64,000 nt of DNA. It comes from Rhodanobacteraceae bacterium (lineage in GTDB: Bacteria; Pseudomonadota; Gammaproteobacteria; Xanthomonadales; Ahniellaceae). Each line of letters starts with the position of its first letter. Position 1 is the stretch's first letter. Both the position numbers and the translations under genes were made by a program. The stretch covers positions 124,001-188,000 of the forward strand of contig JADJFT010000005.1 in NCBI GenBank assembly GCA_016708465.1, written 5' to 3'. Under the pieces are notes generated by a model that saw only the letters and a list, made by a program, of their open reading frames with translations, did not search any database and was not told the origin of the DNA. Of the stretch, positions 47,306 through 56,947 are shown piece after piece.

Positions 47306-49318
47306 ATGACCCTGCGTCTCAAACTGTTCTTGATCGCACTGGTCACCCTGTTGTTGCCATGGGCCGGGTTTCAGTTCATCAAGCAAATGGAATTGCTGCT
47401 GCGCGAAGGCCAGGAGCGCGCGCAACTGTCATCGGCGCGCGCACTCGCGCAAGCGTTCGTCGCGACCGCGCCAATCTTGCCGGCGACCGGAAGAGTGGTG
47501 GTGCTGCCGGATGCGCCACCGGTGTTGCTGATGGACGGCAGTCCAGATGACTGGCAGGAAGCGGCATTACAGCCGTGGCCAAGCGTGCCGCCACTCGGGC
47601 GCGTCTATCTGGCTGCGCGTGCGAGCACGTTGTATGGCTTGATCGAGGTTCAAGATCGCAGTCGCGTACGCGCCGACCCTGATCCACTTGATGCTGGTGC
47701 GGCTGATCAGATCGAGCTACGGCTCGGTGCCGGTGATCGTCGCTACGTCTACGTTCTCGGCAATGCTGCGCCCGGACCGCTGCAGGTTCGTGTCGACTCG
47801 CCCGACGCGCCGGCACTGCAGGGCGAATGGGTCGAGACCAGTGATGGTTACCGCATTGAGTTCTCATTGTTTCTGCCGCGAGACGGCCTGGCACTAGCGG
47901 CGCATGTCGTCGATGCCGGTGGTCAGGGCGGCACGCGCATGTATCCAGTGTTTGGTGATCCCGGACGCGGCGAAGATACGTTGCTCCTCTGGCTCAGCGA
48001 CGCCGGCTTCACGCGCGCGCTGCAGCCGCTGGTGCCGCCGGGTGTGCGCTTGCGCGTGCTCGCCGCTGATGCGCGCGTGCTCGGAAAGGCGGGCAAACTC
48101 GAAGTTGACGATATCGAATCACGCACACTGTGGCCGAATTCGTGGATCTACCGCGCCTTGCTGGCGCCGCCTCTGGTCGATGCCAGCGACTATGCTTGGG
48201 ATCTCGGCAAGCTCGACGTCGATGAAGTCTGGCAGGCGTTGTCTGGCATCGAGGCCAGTGTCTGGCGGCCGTCGAACAACGAGCGAACGGTGATTGTCGC
48301 GGCGGCCGTGCCATTGCGCTGGGACGGCGCCGTGCGCGGTGCGCTGGTGATGGAACAGTCCAGTGACGCGCTGCTGGTGATCGCAAACGACGCGGTCGCG
48401 AAACTAATGGCGACCAGCCTGATCGCCGTGTTGATCGCGAGTTTGGTGTTGTTCGGATTCGCCGGGATTCTGTCCTTCCGTATTCGCCGTTTGCGCAATG
48501 CCACCGAGCGCGCACTGCGGCCAGACGGCCGTCTCGATCCGAAGCTGCCGCATTTGCAGTCAGTCGACGAGGTCGGTGATTTATCACGCAGCTTCGCACG
48601 CTTGCTCGACGAGATCGGCGGCTACAACGAATATCTACGCACGCTGGCGAGCAAGCTCTCACATGAACTCAACACACCGCTCGCCATTGTGCGGTCATCG
48701 CTCGACAACCTTGATCACGAACCGCTGCCGCCGGAAGCGCGTGTCTATGCTGACCGCGCGCGCGCCGGCGCCGATCGGCTCTGGGGCATCCTGCGCACGA
48801 TGAATGAAGCCAGTCGCATGGAAAAGGCGATCAAGGCAGCGGAAGCAGAAGATTTCGACCTTACTGGCGTGGTGCGTGGGTGTGCCGAGTCGTATCGCGG
48901 CATCGCCGGCAATCGTCAGGTGCATTTGATGGTGCCAGAGTCACCGATCCGCTTCCACGGCGCACCGGACCTGATCGCCCAGGCGCTGGACAAGTTGTTC
49001 GACAATGCCAAGGGCTTCACGCCGGAAGGTGGCTGGATTCGGATCAAGCTTGCGTTGGATATCGATGGTGTCGAGATCAGCGTCGCCAATTCTGGGCCGC
49101 CCCTGCCGGCAAAAATGCACGAGCGGTTATTCGACTCGTTGGTGTCGATGCGCGACGCCGGCTCATTACGCGCCACCGGTGAAGTGCCGCATCTTGGCCT
49201 CGGCCTGTACATCGTGCGTCTGGTCGCCGAAGCGCATGATGGAAGTGCACTCGCTTACAACCTGCCGGCCGAAGCCGGCGTCGAATTCCGTCTGCGCCTG
49301 AAAAACATGCAGCGCTGA
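47306..49318 (+). CDS. Sensor histidine kinase resembling the sortase-dedicated PdsS family
   Basis: A 670-residue protein. A membrane helix at about 5-22, a large periplasmic domain (about 30-365, with LLMDGSPDDWQEAAL), a second helix (about 368-392), then a HAMP-like linker, the His in LSHELNTPLAIVRSSLDNL and an HATPase_c domain with GLGLYIVRLVAEAHDG near the end. The layout and the DG..DDW segment recall the histidine kinase paired with the proteobacterial sortase response regulator. The regulator gene lies 74 bases upstream. Its signal is unknown. Confidence 0.82.
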   Translation: MTLRLKLFLIALVTLLLPWAGFQFIKQMELLLREGQERAQLSSARALAQAFVATAPILPATGRVVVLPDAPPVLLMDGSPDDWQEAALQPWPSVPPLGRVYLAARASTLYGLIEVQDRSRVRADPDPLDAGAADQIELRLGAGDRRYVYVLGNAAPGPLQVRVDSPDAPALQGEWVETSDGYRIEFSLFLPRDGLALAAHVVDAGGQGGTRMYPVFGDPGRGEDTLLLWLSDAGFTRALQPLVPPGVRLRVLAADARVLGKAGKLEVDDIESRTLWPNSWIYRALLAPPLVDASDYAWDLGKLDVDEVWQALSGIEASVWRPSNNERTVIVAAAVPLRWDGAVRGALVMEQSSDALLVIANDAVAKLMATSLIAVLIASLVLFGFAGILSFRIRRLRNATERALRPDGRLDPKLPHLQSVDEVGDLSRSFARLLDEIGGYNEYLRTLASKLSHELNTPLAIVRSSLDNLDHEPLPPEARVYADRARAGADRLWGILRTMNEASRMEKAIKAAEAEDFDLTGVVRGCAESYRGIAGNRQVHLMVPESPIRFHGAPDLIAQALDKLFDNAKGFTPEGGWIRIKLALDIDGVEISVANSGPPLPAKMHERLFDSLVSMRDAGSLRATGEVPHLGLGLYIVRLVAEAHDGSALAYNLPAEAGVEFRLRLKNMQR

Positions 49319-49394
49319 GTGTCAGGGGGGCGTTGGCCGCGCCCGGCGTGATCGTTGTAATCAGCGCGCAGTCGTCCGAAGCGATGTCGGTATC

Positions 49395-49445
49395 AGTGAT
49401 ACCAGCAATTCGAAGCGGCTCTCGATCAAGGAGAGTCCCATGCGG
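49395..49445 (+). repeat. Solo 51-bp relic of an IS3 left-end leader
   Basis: This segment matches 58283-58333, the orfA leader of the IS3 element below, with 5 mismatches in 51 bases, then diverges just inside the ATG. It contains the same stem (GCTCTC/GAGAGT). It appears to be the remnant of a related element. Confidence 0.65.
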
Positions 49446-49482
49446 TGGCGCATGTCTGTTACTGAGGGCCCAATACACATTC

Positions 49483-50666
49483 TCAGCGCCTCCCCAGCAG
49501 ATCTGAGCGGCCGATGACATGGCGCTCGGTGACTGTGGGATTTGGCTCCGAGAATCCGATAAAGGCGTCACCCAGCGCTGCATCGCCCAAGGCGTAGATA
49601 TGCTTGCAGCGGAGGCAGGCAATGCCTTCTTGCCAGGTCAGCAACATGCGCTTGCCGATTTCAGTGAAGGCTGGATGCTCGACCATCGCCTCGCGGACCT
49701 GCGGGCCAACCTCGGCCACGGCTGTTGCGATTCGGTCAACGATTTCGGCCTGATCACGCACGGAAAGACCGAATGTGGCGGTGATGAAAGTCTGCAGGCT
49801 CTTGCCTGGGTCCCAGGTTTTACGGCCCATGAACGAGATGCCCGGCGGGTTCTTCGCATAGTCCGGGTACACGGCCGTGGTGATCATGTCGTAGGCCGGG
49901 GCCAAGTGAACGTCGTTCTGGCTGCTGTAACGCAGGGCAACGTTCTTGGCGTGGCAGTCGGCGTTGCGTAGCGCGTAGGTCAGCAGCAGCAGCGTCGCCA
50001 TCTGCCGAAACACATCCGCACGCTCGGCTACCCGCACATGATCGCGTACGGCCTTGGCGATGCGCTCCCAGGTCGTGTCGTACTTCGCAGCAGGGCGCAG
50101 ACCCAGCAGCGCGCAGAAGTCCTCCATGCCCCAGAAGCGCGCACCGTTCTCGTCCACATCAAAGCGGTGGACGATCAGGGCCTGCCCGTCAGCTGATACT
50201 TCGGTCAGGGCCGCGGGCATCACCCGCTTGGTCACCTGCATGCACAGATGTTCGTTCAGAGACACGAATGGCAGCAGGCGGGAGGAGCCCTTGATGATGT
50301 GCCGGTGCGTGAACAGCGAGGTCTTCTTGTGCGGGCCGAAGCGGATCTTCTCGGCGTCGCTGTCCAGGAACTTCGGTACCACGCCGGATACACCACTGGT
50401 CGCATGTTGGCGCACCAACTCGGCGAAGGCTTCCTCCGAGTTGTCGCCTTGCAGCAACGCGGAAACATCCACGGACTTGGCAGGTTCATCTGGAACACTG
50501 GATGCAGGACGTCGTCCCAGATGTACGGGTCGCGCCGCACTCGCATCGTCAGCGACACGAAATCCTCGGGCGCAACGTCGTCGTGATAGGTCATCGAGCT
50601 CTTGAAGTCACCCACGGTATCCAGCGTGGCGACTTCGCGTCCGAGCACATATACCGAGAGACTCAC
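49483..50666 (-). CDS. hipA: HipA family serine/threonine kinase toxin, frame broken once
   Basis: The gene starts at GTG 50666, overlapping the hipB stop by 4 bases (GTGA). The N-terminal part (MSLSVYVLGREVATLDTVGD to FQMNLP) is in one frame and the rest, from about 50480, in another; one added A in CCAAG gives NLPKSVDVSALLQGD. The joined protein has about 394 residues. The kinase core has ALIVHRFDVD and RNADCHAKNVALRY, the N-D-x-H-x-K-N catalytic loop. HipA phosphorylates glutamyl-tRNA synthetase in E. coli and causes dormancy; the target here is unknown. Confidence 0.82.
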
Positions 50667-50920
50667 GCACCGCCCCCGCGTTCACGACGAAGCTCATCGA
50701 GGGAGCCCGAGATCCCCATCTCGACGAACTGCATCTCCATACCTACGGCGGCAAGTACCGCCAGAAGCTTGCGCGAGCCGAATTCGGCCAGCTTTCCTCG
50801 CTCGAAGCGGGAAAGTGCCCCTTGGGCCACGCCGGCGCTCGCAGCAACATCACCCTGCTTCATGCCGAGGGCACGCCGCCGTTCCGCTACTGCTTCGCCT
50901 AATTCCATCAGCGTTTGCAT
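50663..50920 (-). CDS. hipB: HipB-like XRE-family antitoxin
   Basis: An 85-residue protein with a helix-turn-helix (about residues 12-65): VAERRRALGMKQGDVAASAG and LSRFERGKLAEFGSRKLLAV. It should bind HipA and repress the operon through the two repeats directly upstream. hipA is coupled to it by a 4-base overlap. The ATG at 50920 touches the first operator-like site, so repression by blocking transcript start and translation is plausible. Confidence 0.88.
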   Translation of the reverse strand: MQTLMELGEAVAERRRALGMKQGDVAASAGVAQGALSRFERGKLAEFGSRKLLAVLAAVGMEMQFVEMGISGSLDELRRERGGGA

Positions 50921-50977
50921 TTGACCTATGCGTCATATATTTCTGGATTGCGGCCATTATTTGACAAATGTGTCTAA
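50921..50977 (-). promoter_or_regulatory. Two operator-like dyads upstream of hipB
   Basis: TTGACCTATGCGTCATA (50921-50937) and TTGACAAATGTGTCTAA (50961-50977) share the pattern TTGAC-N2-ATG-N-GTC-N2-A and are exactly 40 bases apart, so they lie on one face of the helix. Each is a partial palindrome (TGAC...GTCA). The first abuts the hipB start codon. Confidence 0.65.
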
Positions 50978-51061
50978 TTATCAAGTCTGACCAAGCTCAA
51001 TCCCGAAAATCGGTATCACTCCCCCTGGTCAATTTTCAACGAGCGGCAACATCTAGTCGGC

Positions 51062-51994
51062 TCAATGCACCAACATGGCAGCAAGGTCGAGCCACCAACC
51101 CTCGACGGCGGCGATCCACAACACCACGATCATGAATGCGCTGACTTGCCAACGCGATCCGATCGCTTCGTCCTCGACCGTGAGGCCGCCGTCCCAAGGC
51201 GCTGAACCCTTGTGAAGCGTTTGCGCGCCGGCGATGAAGATCGCGAACGGCGTCAGGAACAGCAGGCCGAACGCGATGCCACGCACGTACAAATGGAAGC
51301 TACGTCCGAAGGCGCGAGCAAGGCCGGGTACTTCGCCACGTTCGTCACGAACGCGCAGACCGAACAGATACTTGCCGGGTGTGGTCCCGAACAGACCGAT
51401 CAGCAATGACTCGACTACGAACCACACCGCGCAGGCCATCGATAGCAGCATCCAGAACTCCGGTAGCGTCTGCGATTCCGGGCCTTTCGCGCCTTCGGTG
51501 GCGGCCCACCAAGCGCTTGCGCCGAGCAGACCGAGCGACATGACGTCGACGTAGCGGGCGGCCAGCCGCTTCGTTACCCAAAACAGCCGTCGTGACGATT
51601 CCTTCGCGCTCTGCGCGACGCTGACGTCGGTCGCCGCCTTTCTTGCATCCGCTTGGCGCAATAGCGATTCAATCTGCGCTCGGTCTTTGGCCACGATCTT
51701 CGGCGCGTGCGCGGCCAGCGGTGGCGGCTTCGAAGTTTTGTCTTGAATTGCGGGCTTGGCGACCCTGGGCAGTACGACCGGCTGTATGACTTCGCGCGGT
51801 GGCACGCTGCTCGGCGGGGCCAAGCTAACGCGTGCGACATGTTTCGCCAAGGGTTGCCATTCACCGAAATCGACGTGCCAGACTAGTGCATTCGTCGCGA
51901 ACATTTGTGCTGCCGCCGCACGCAGCAAGTCTTGGTGCACATACGGTCCCCACGTGTTGCCATCGGGTTCGGCCACGTACCAAGCGTCGCTCAT
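51062..51994 (-). CDS. GYF-like plus RDD domain membrane protein
   Basis: I chose the ATG at 51994 (310 residues), which has GGAG before it. The N-terminal 60 residues (WYVAEPDGNTWGPYVHQDLL) form a GYF_2 domain, likely a protein-binding module. A low-complexity linker follows. The C-terminal half is an RDD domain with helices near residues 145-160, 185-210 and 245-265, including TPGKYLFGLRVRDERG. RDD proteins have no firm function. The gene is divergent from trpE. Confidence 0.85.
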   Translation of the reverse strand: MSDAWYVAEPDGNTWGPYVHQDLLRAAAAQMFATNALVWHVDFGEWQPLAKHVARVSLAPPSSVPPREVIQPVVLPRVAKPAIQDKTSKPPPLAAHAPKIVAKDRAQIESLLRQADARKAATDVSVAQSAKESSRRLFWVTKRLAARYVDVMSLGLLGASAWWAATEGAKGPESQTLPEFWMLLSMACAVWFVVESLLIGLFGTTPGKYLFGLRVRDERGEVPGLARAFGRSFHLYVRGIAFGLLFLTPFAIFIAGAQTLHKGSAPWDGGLTVEDEAIGSRWQVSAFMIVVLWIAAVEGWWLDLAAMLVH

Positions 51995-52095
51995 GCGGAC
52001 TCCATCGACATGACGGGATTCTGTCATGTCAGTGCATGGCTTGGCGCGGCGCTTGGCGCGCCGCAATAATCAAGCGCTTCCCAGGACACATCGAC

Positions 52096-53571
52096 ATGTT
52101 GACGCACGACGAATTTTCCGCGCTTGCGGCGCAAGGTTTCAATCGTATCCCGATCGTGCGCGAGGTCTTTTCCGATCTCGACACGCCGCTGTCGGTGTAC
52201 CTGAAGCTGGCCGATGGCCCGCATACCTATCTGTTCGAGTCGGTCGAGGGCGGCGAGAACTGGGGACGCTATTCGATCATCGGCCTGCCGGCGAAAACGA
52301 CATACAGCTTGCGTGGTCATCGCCTGAGCGTGGCTCAGTACGATGAGGTGATTGAGGAACGTGAATTGGCCGACCCGCTGGCCGCACTTGATGTGATCCG
52401 TGAATCCTTCAAGGTGCCGAAGCTGCCCGATTTGCCTGCTTTCACCGGCGGCTTGGTCGGCTATTGGGGCTTCGACACCATCCGCTATGTCGAAGCGAAG
52501 CTGGCACGCGACGACAAACCCGATCCGATCGGTGCGCCCGATGTGCTGCTGATGCTGAGCGAAGAAGTCGCGGTATTCGACAATCTCAAGGGGCGCCTGT
52601 ACCTGATCGTGCACACTGACCCAAATGAACCACGCGCCTATGCGCGCGCGCAGCGGCGACTCGACGAACTCGCCTTCCGACTGCGTCGTTCGGGCCCAAG
52701 TTATCCGGAAGTATTGGACCCGGCCAGCCTGACCGAGGCGGACTTCATCTCTGGCTTCACCCGTGACGGCTTCATCGCCGCGGTCGAGCAGAGCAAAGAA
52801 TTCATCCGCGCCGGTGACATCTTCCAAGTCGTGTTGTCGCAGCGACTGACGGTGCCGTTCCGTGCTCGCCCGGTCGATGTCTATCGTGCTCTGCGTGCGC
52901 TGAATCCGTCGCCGTACATGTATTTCCTCGACCTTGGCGAGCGACAAGTCGTCGGCTCGTCACCGGAAATTCTGGTGCGCCTGCAGAACGGCCAAGTGAC
53001 GGTTCGTCCGATCGCCGGCACGCGCCCGCGCGGCAAAACGCCGGAGCAGGACCATGCTCTGGAAGCGGAACTGCTCGCCGATCCGAAAGAACGTGCCGAA
53101 CACCTGATGTTGATCGACCTCGGTCGCAACGACGTCGGCCGTGTTGCAGAAGCCGGCAGTGTGCGTGTGCCCGAACGCTTCATCATTGAACGCTATTCGC
53201 ATGTCATGCACATCGTTTCCGAAGTACAGGGTGCGCTGCGTCCCGATTTCAAATTCGCCGACGTCTTGAAGGCGACATTTCCGGCCGGCACCGTCAGCGG
53301 TGCACCGAAAATTCGCGCGCTCGAAATCATCCAGGACTTGGAGCCGATCAAGCGCGGCATCTATTCCGGCGCAGTCGGTTACGTCGGTTGGTGGGGCGAC
53401 GCCGATACCGCCATCGCCATCCGCACGGCGGTCATCCAGAACGGCCAACTCCATGTCCAGGCCGGCGCCGGCATCGTCTACGACTCTGACCCGGAAAAAG
53501 AATGGGAGGAAACCATGAACAAGGGCCGCGCCCTGTTCCGCGCGGTGGCGCAGGCGGCGGGCGGGTTGTGA
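52096..53571 (+). CDS. trpE: Anthranilate synthase component I
   Basis: The ATG at 52096 (MLTHDEFSALAAQGFNRIP) gives 491 residues, the usual length. PIAGTRPRGKTPEQD, DLGRNDVGRVAEAGSV and FPAGTVSGAPKIRALEIIQ are family signatures around chorismate and magnesium binding. SVEGGENWGRYSIIG near residue 50 belongs to the tryptophan feedback site region. It makes anthranilate from chorismate with TrpG. TrpG is not in view. Confidence 0.95.
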   Translation: MLTHDEFSALAAQGFNRIPIVREVFSDLDTPLSVYLKLADGPHTYLFESVEGGENWGRYSIIGLPAKTTYSLRGHRLSVAQYDEVIEERELADPLAALDVIRESFKVPKLPDLPAFTGGLVGYWGFDTIRYVEAKLARDDKPDPIGAPDVLLMLSEEVAVFDNLKGRLYLIVHTDPNEPRAYARAQRRLDELAFRLRRSGPSYPEVLDPASLTEADFISGFTRDGFIAAVEQSKEFIRAGDIFQVVLSQRLTVPFRARPVDVYRALRALNPSPYMYFLDLGERQVVGSSPEILVRLQNGQVTVRPIAGTRPRGKTPEQDHALEAELLADPKERAEHLMLIDLGRNDVGRVAEAGSVRVPERFIIERYSHVMHIVSEVQGALRPDFKFADVLKATFPAGTVSGAPKIRALEIIQDLEPIKRGIYSGAVGYVGWWGDADTAIAIRTAVIQNGQLHVQAGAGIVYDSDPEKEWEETMNKGRALFRAVAQAAGGL

Positions 53572-53594
53572 CGGTCATGGCGTGAACCGCCACA

Positions 53595-54239
53595 TCAGCG
53601 AGTCATGGCACCTGAGGGCCGAAACACTCGGTAGACCGTCAGGCCCATAATCGCACCCAGCATCGCCATCAACGAATCTTTCTGCGCGTCCCAAATGTCG
53701 CCTTGGGTGCCGAGGTAGGCTTGGCCGAGTTCGCCCCCGAAGGTTTCGGCGGCTTGCCATTCAATCATTTCGTAGAGTTCCGAGTTCGACATGATGAACA
53801 TGATCGGCACGAGGTTGCGCCACAGATCACGCAATGGACCACGGGCTTCAATGAGCTCAGCGACTGCAGGCACGATGAGCAGTCCGTAGCTGAAATGCAC
53901 GGCACGATCGAAAGGATTGCGTTGCAGGCCGAGCGCCTGCATCGCGTCCCAGCCGGTCAGCGATGTCAGCCATGTATTCCACGGCACTTCCGAGTAGGTG
54001 AAATGTGCGCCGATCGTGTGTAGGCAGAAGAACACGAACAGCGCGGTGTAGGCGTAGTGCGAAAACCTCAGCCGACGGTAGTGCCAGATCAGCAGCGGGA
54101 TCACGATGAACACCAACACGTTTTCGAGCAGCCAGTCTTGGCGGTAGTGCGGCGCGATCGCGAGCGCACTCCAGAATGCGAGGAACAGGCCGAGCAGAAT
54201 CAGTAGATAACCGGATCGTTCATCGTGCGATGGGTTCAT
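53595..54239 (-). CDS. DUF2238 (YjdF-like) membrane protein
   Basis: A 214-residue protein with six predicted membrane helices. The segments HTIGAHFTYSEVPWNTW, NPFDRAVHFSYGLLIVPA and TQGDIWDAQKDSLMAMLGA, which contain conserved His and Asp residues, are typical of the DUF2238/YjdF family. Its function is unknown. It overlaps the upstream gene by 4 bases (ATGA) and is convergent with trpE. Confidence 0.88.
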   Translation of the reverse strand: MNPSHDERSGYLLILLGLFLAFWSALAIAPHYRQDWLLENVLVFIVIPLLIWHYRRLRFSHYAYTALFVFFCLHTIGAHFTYSEVPWNTWLTSLTGWDAMQALGLQRNPFDRAVHFSYGLLIVPAVAELIEARGPLRDLWRNLVPIMFIMSNSELYEMIEWQAAETFGGELGQAYLGTQGDIWDAQKDSLMAMLGAIMGLTVYRVFRPSGAMTR

Positions 54240-55180
54240 GGCGACGATTCCGATGCTTGTGGTGATGCGCCGCACAAAGCCGTCATCCGCCAGTCGCGGC
54301 GGTCGCGTAGTTCGAGCATGGCGTAGCGCACGGCGAGTTCGCTATCGGTGCGCTCGGGTACTTGCCAAAGCTCTGGGTGGCGATCGACTTCAGGGCAGAG
54401 TTCATGCAAGCGCCGGCGCATGGCGGGGGCGAGCAGGTGGTCGTAGGCGTTCGGATACATGGCTTCGTCCCACCATGGATTGACGTAGTCGGCGAAGTCG
54501 AACTCGCGCTGGATCTGCCAGCCATGGTCGCTGCGCGCCAGAATCGCCGGCTTGCCGGGCACGATGCCGTCTTCGAATAGCGAGCGGTAGAAGCGATGGC
54601 CTTCGTAGTTCGCGATCAGGTCGGCGTTCGAATAGACGCCGGTTGTCGCGGCGCCAAAGATTGCGCGCTCGGTGAATGCCGAATGCCGAGCGGCGGCCGC
54701 TTCATCGTGGCTGCGTTGGAAGCGTCGCCAAAACTTGCGTCCCTGCGACAAGAAATGCCCGAGTTTGTCCGAACCGACTAATACGCCGGCGACCCGGAAA
54801 CTCGGTCCGACACCGAACAGTCGCCCGACGCGTGCGGCCAGCAAAGACAGCTTGGCGTAGATCGATGCATGCGCTGGCGTGGGCAGTTTTTCGACCTCGG
54901 GCGAACGCATCGCCCAGCGCTCCAACTTGTCGACCCAGTGGTGGCCGCCGATGCGGTGATAGATCGCATCGACCATGCGCGATTCAGTCGCCGGGCCGTG
55001 CCAATGTTCGACCACGTCGACAAGCGTGCGATTGACCTCGCGATTCAACACGACGCGCGCATCGGCGGTCGCTACCGCGCGATTTTGGTAGGCGTCGGTC
55101 TCATACGCACCGGCGCGCAGTGTCACCAGCGTGGCGGCGATGAGCAGCCACGATCGGCCAAGCCAGAGCCGTGTGCGCAC
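54236..55180 (-). CDS. Uncharacterised exported protein with DKxxHF motif
   Basis: A 314-residue protein from the GTG at 55180. Residues 1-24 look like a signal peptide. I recognise no family with certainty; the segment VGSDKLGHFLSQG resembles the DKxxHF motif of YfiM/DUF2279-like periplasmic proteins, which is only a hint. Its stop overlaps the YjdF-like gene (ATGA), and it follows the outer-membrane-type gene by 27 bases, so the three probably form one operon. Confidence 0.7.
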   Translation of the reverse strand: MRTRLWLGRSWLLIAATLVTLRAGAYETDAYQNRAVATADARVVLNREVNRTLVDVVEHWHGPATESRMVDAIYHRIGGHHWVDKLERWAMRSPEVEKLPTPAHASIYAKLSLLAARVGRLFGVGPSFRVAGVLVGSDKLGHFLSQGRKFWRRFQRSHDEAAAARHSAFTERAIFGAATTGVYSNADLIANYEGHRFYRSLFEDGIVPGKPAILARSDHGWQIQREFDFADYVNPWWDEAMYPNAYDHLLAPAMRRRLHELCPEVDRHPELWQVPERTDSELAVRYAMLELRDRRDWRMTALCGASPQASESSP

Positions 55181-55207
55181 CGGTGTGCAGTCCGCGCGAT
55201 ACCTGGC

Positions 55208-55993
55208 CTACTCGCCGAATCGCCAGGTGAGATTGAGCAGGGTGCTGGTGCGCGCGCCCTTGCCCACTTCTAGCGCGATGTCCAGCGTATCGGCCAGCGA
55301 GCAATTAGCGCCGAACACCAAGCCGGCGTTGTCTTTGTTCTCCAACTCGACCGCGAACGGCACATTGCCGACGAAGGGTAGGGCGATTGAGCCGTTGTGG
55401 TCCTCTTGTACGTCGACGATCAGGCTGCCCACCCAGAACGCCCACGTGCCTTGGGTGAGGCCGAACCGCGGCTGCCACGATGTCGATGTGACATTGCTGT
55501 CAAAGTCACCCGACAGCGAGGTTTCCGCATAGGTGCCGGTCAGCGACGTGAACCAATGGTCGCCACCGTAGACGAGTGTGAAACCGGCGCCGTAGACCTC
55601 ACCGCTGTAGCGGATCACCAATTCGTTGAATAAGCCTGGCGGCGCATTCGGAATGCTCACCGAACTCAGGTTGACGGGCGTGCGGGCGTGCACCTTGCCA
55701 AGCACGCCGAACACATTCAGGAACGGAAAAACCCACGCATCGGCCTTGAGGTCGACGTGGTTGATCGCGTTGCTCACGCCAATCGTGTTGGGATCACCGA
55801 CAGTGGCGCCGGGCAGTTCGAAATCGAGCGCCCTGATCGCATAATCTTGCTTCAAGGTGAGCAGGTCGACGCCAATGCCATAAGGCTTCGGCAGATCACG
55901 GTCACCAGCCCACGACTTGCCGAACGGCAGCAGGCTTTCCGCCTGCGTCGCACCCGAAGTGACCAACAGCAGTACCACCGCAATTCGCTTCAT
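55208..55993 (-). CDS. Probable outer-membrane beta-barrel protein
   Basis: The ATG at 55993 (MKRIAVVLLLVTSGATQA) gives 261 residues with a clean signal peptide. The rest is a series of amphipathic strands (GFTLVYGGDHWFTSLTGTYA region) and ends LNLTWRFGE, near the terminal aromatic signature of outer-membrane barrels. No family name is certain. It heads a three-gene operon with the DKxxHF and YjdF-like genes. Confidence 0.75.
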   Translation of the reverse strand: MKRIAVVLLLVTSGATQAESLLPFGKSWAGDRDLPKPYGIGVDLLTLKQDYAIRALDFELPGATVGDPNTIGVSNAINHVDLKADAWVFPFLNVFGVLGKVHARTPVNLSSVSIPNAPPGLFNELVIRYSGEVYGAGFTLVYGGDHWFTSLTGTYAETSLSGDFDSNVTSTSWQPRFGLTQGTWAFWVGSLIVDVQEDHNGSIALPFVGNVPFAVELENKDNAGLVFGANCSLADTLDIALEVGKGARTSTLLNLTWRFGE

Positions 55994-56077
55994 CTGCACG
56001 CTCCCCGAGAATGGTTCGAGTATAGGCCGGAGCACCGGTAGCGATGCAATCGCCGCTCGCCCGAAGCGCGCCCTTGA

Positions 56078-56947
56078 GCAACGCTGCCGGCTCCGGTTTA
56101 CTGCCGCATCCTGCACCTCGAAACGCCGATTGCGCAATACGACGCCTGGGTGATCCGCGAAGCCTTACACAACTGCATCGCACATCAGGACTACGTGCTT
56201 GGCGGAAAGATCAATGTGGTCGAGCATCCGGATCGGCTGGTGTTCACCAATCTGGGCAGCTTCATGCCGCAGTCGGTGGAATGGATGCTCGAACATCAGT
56301 CGCCGCCCGAGCACTATCGCAACCAGTGGTTGATCGAAGGCATGGTTCGGTTGCGCATGATTGACCAGATCGGCAGCGGCATTCGCCGCATGTTTCAGAC
56401 GCAGCGTGAGCGCTTCTTCCCTTTGCCGGACTTCGTGATCGATGCCGATTCCATGTCGAAGCCACGTGTTGAAGTGGTGATCAGTGGCAAGATTCTGGAT
56501 GCGAAGTACACCCAAGCGCTGATGCATGCCGCCGACCTCGATTTGCGTCAGGTGCTGCTGCTCGACCGGGTCCAGAAGGGTCTGAGCCTGACGCCCAAGG
56601 AGGCCAAGTCACTGCGCTCGGAGGGCTTGATCGAGGGCCGTGCCCCGCACTATCTGATCTCGTCGAAGGTGGCTGACTGGACCGCACAGAAAGCGAAGTA
56701 CATCCGCAACCGCGGCTTCGACGATGGCTTCTACAAGCGACTCGTCATCGAGTACCTCCAGAAGTACGACAAGGCCAGTCGCAAAGGGTTGGACGATCTT
56801 CTGCTGCCCAAGCTGCCGGAGGTGCTGGATGCCGCTCAAAAGGCGCACAAGAGCCGGAACCTGCTGCAAGCCATGCGTCGTGCGGGAGTCGTCGAGCGAC
56901 GCGGGACGAAGAACGTACCCGAATGGCGGCTCAAGACAACGAAATAG
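56078..56947 (+). pseudogene. ATP-binding (AlbA_2/Schlafen-type) regulator, 5' truncated
   Basis: The frame opens only after a stop at 56075, directly beside the outer-membrane gene, so the N-terminal domain is gone. What remains starts YCRILHLETPIAQYDAWVIR and EALHNCIAHQDY, a segment of the RecG-like/AlbA_2 family ATP-binding half, then a C-terminal part with QIGSGIRRMF and winged-helix-like sequences, about 289 residues in all. Complete members have an AlbA_2 domain in front. Such genes are common in mobile and defence regions. Confidence 0.72.
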
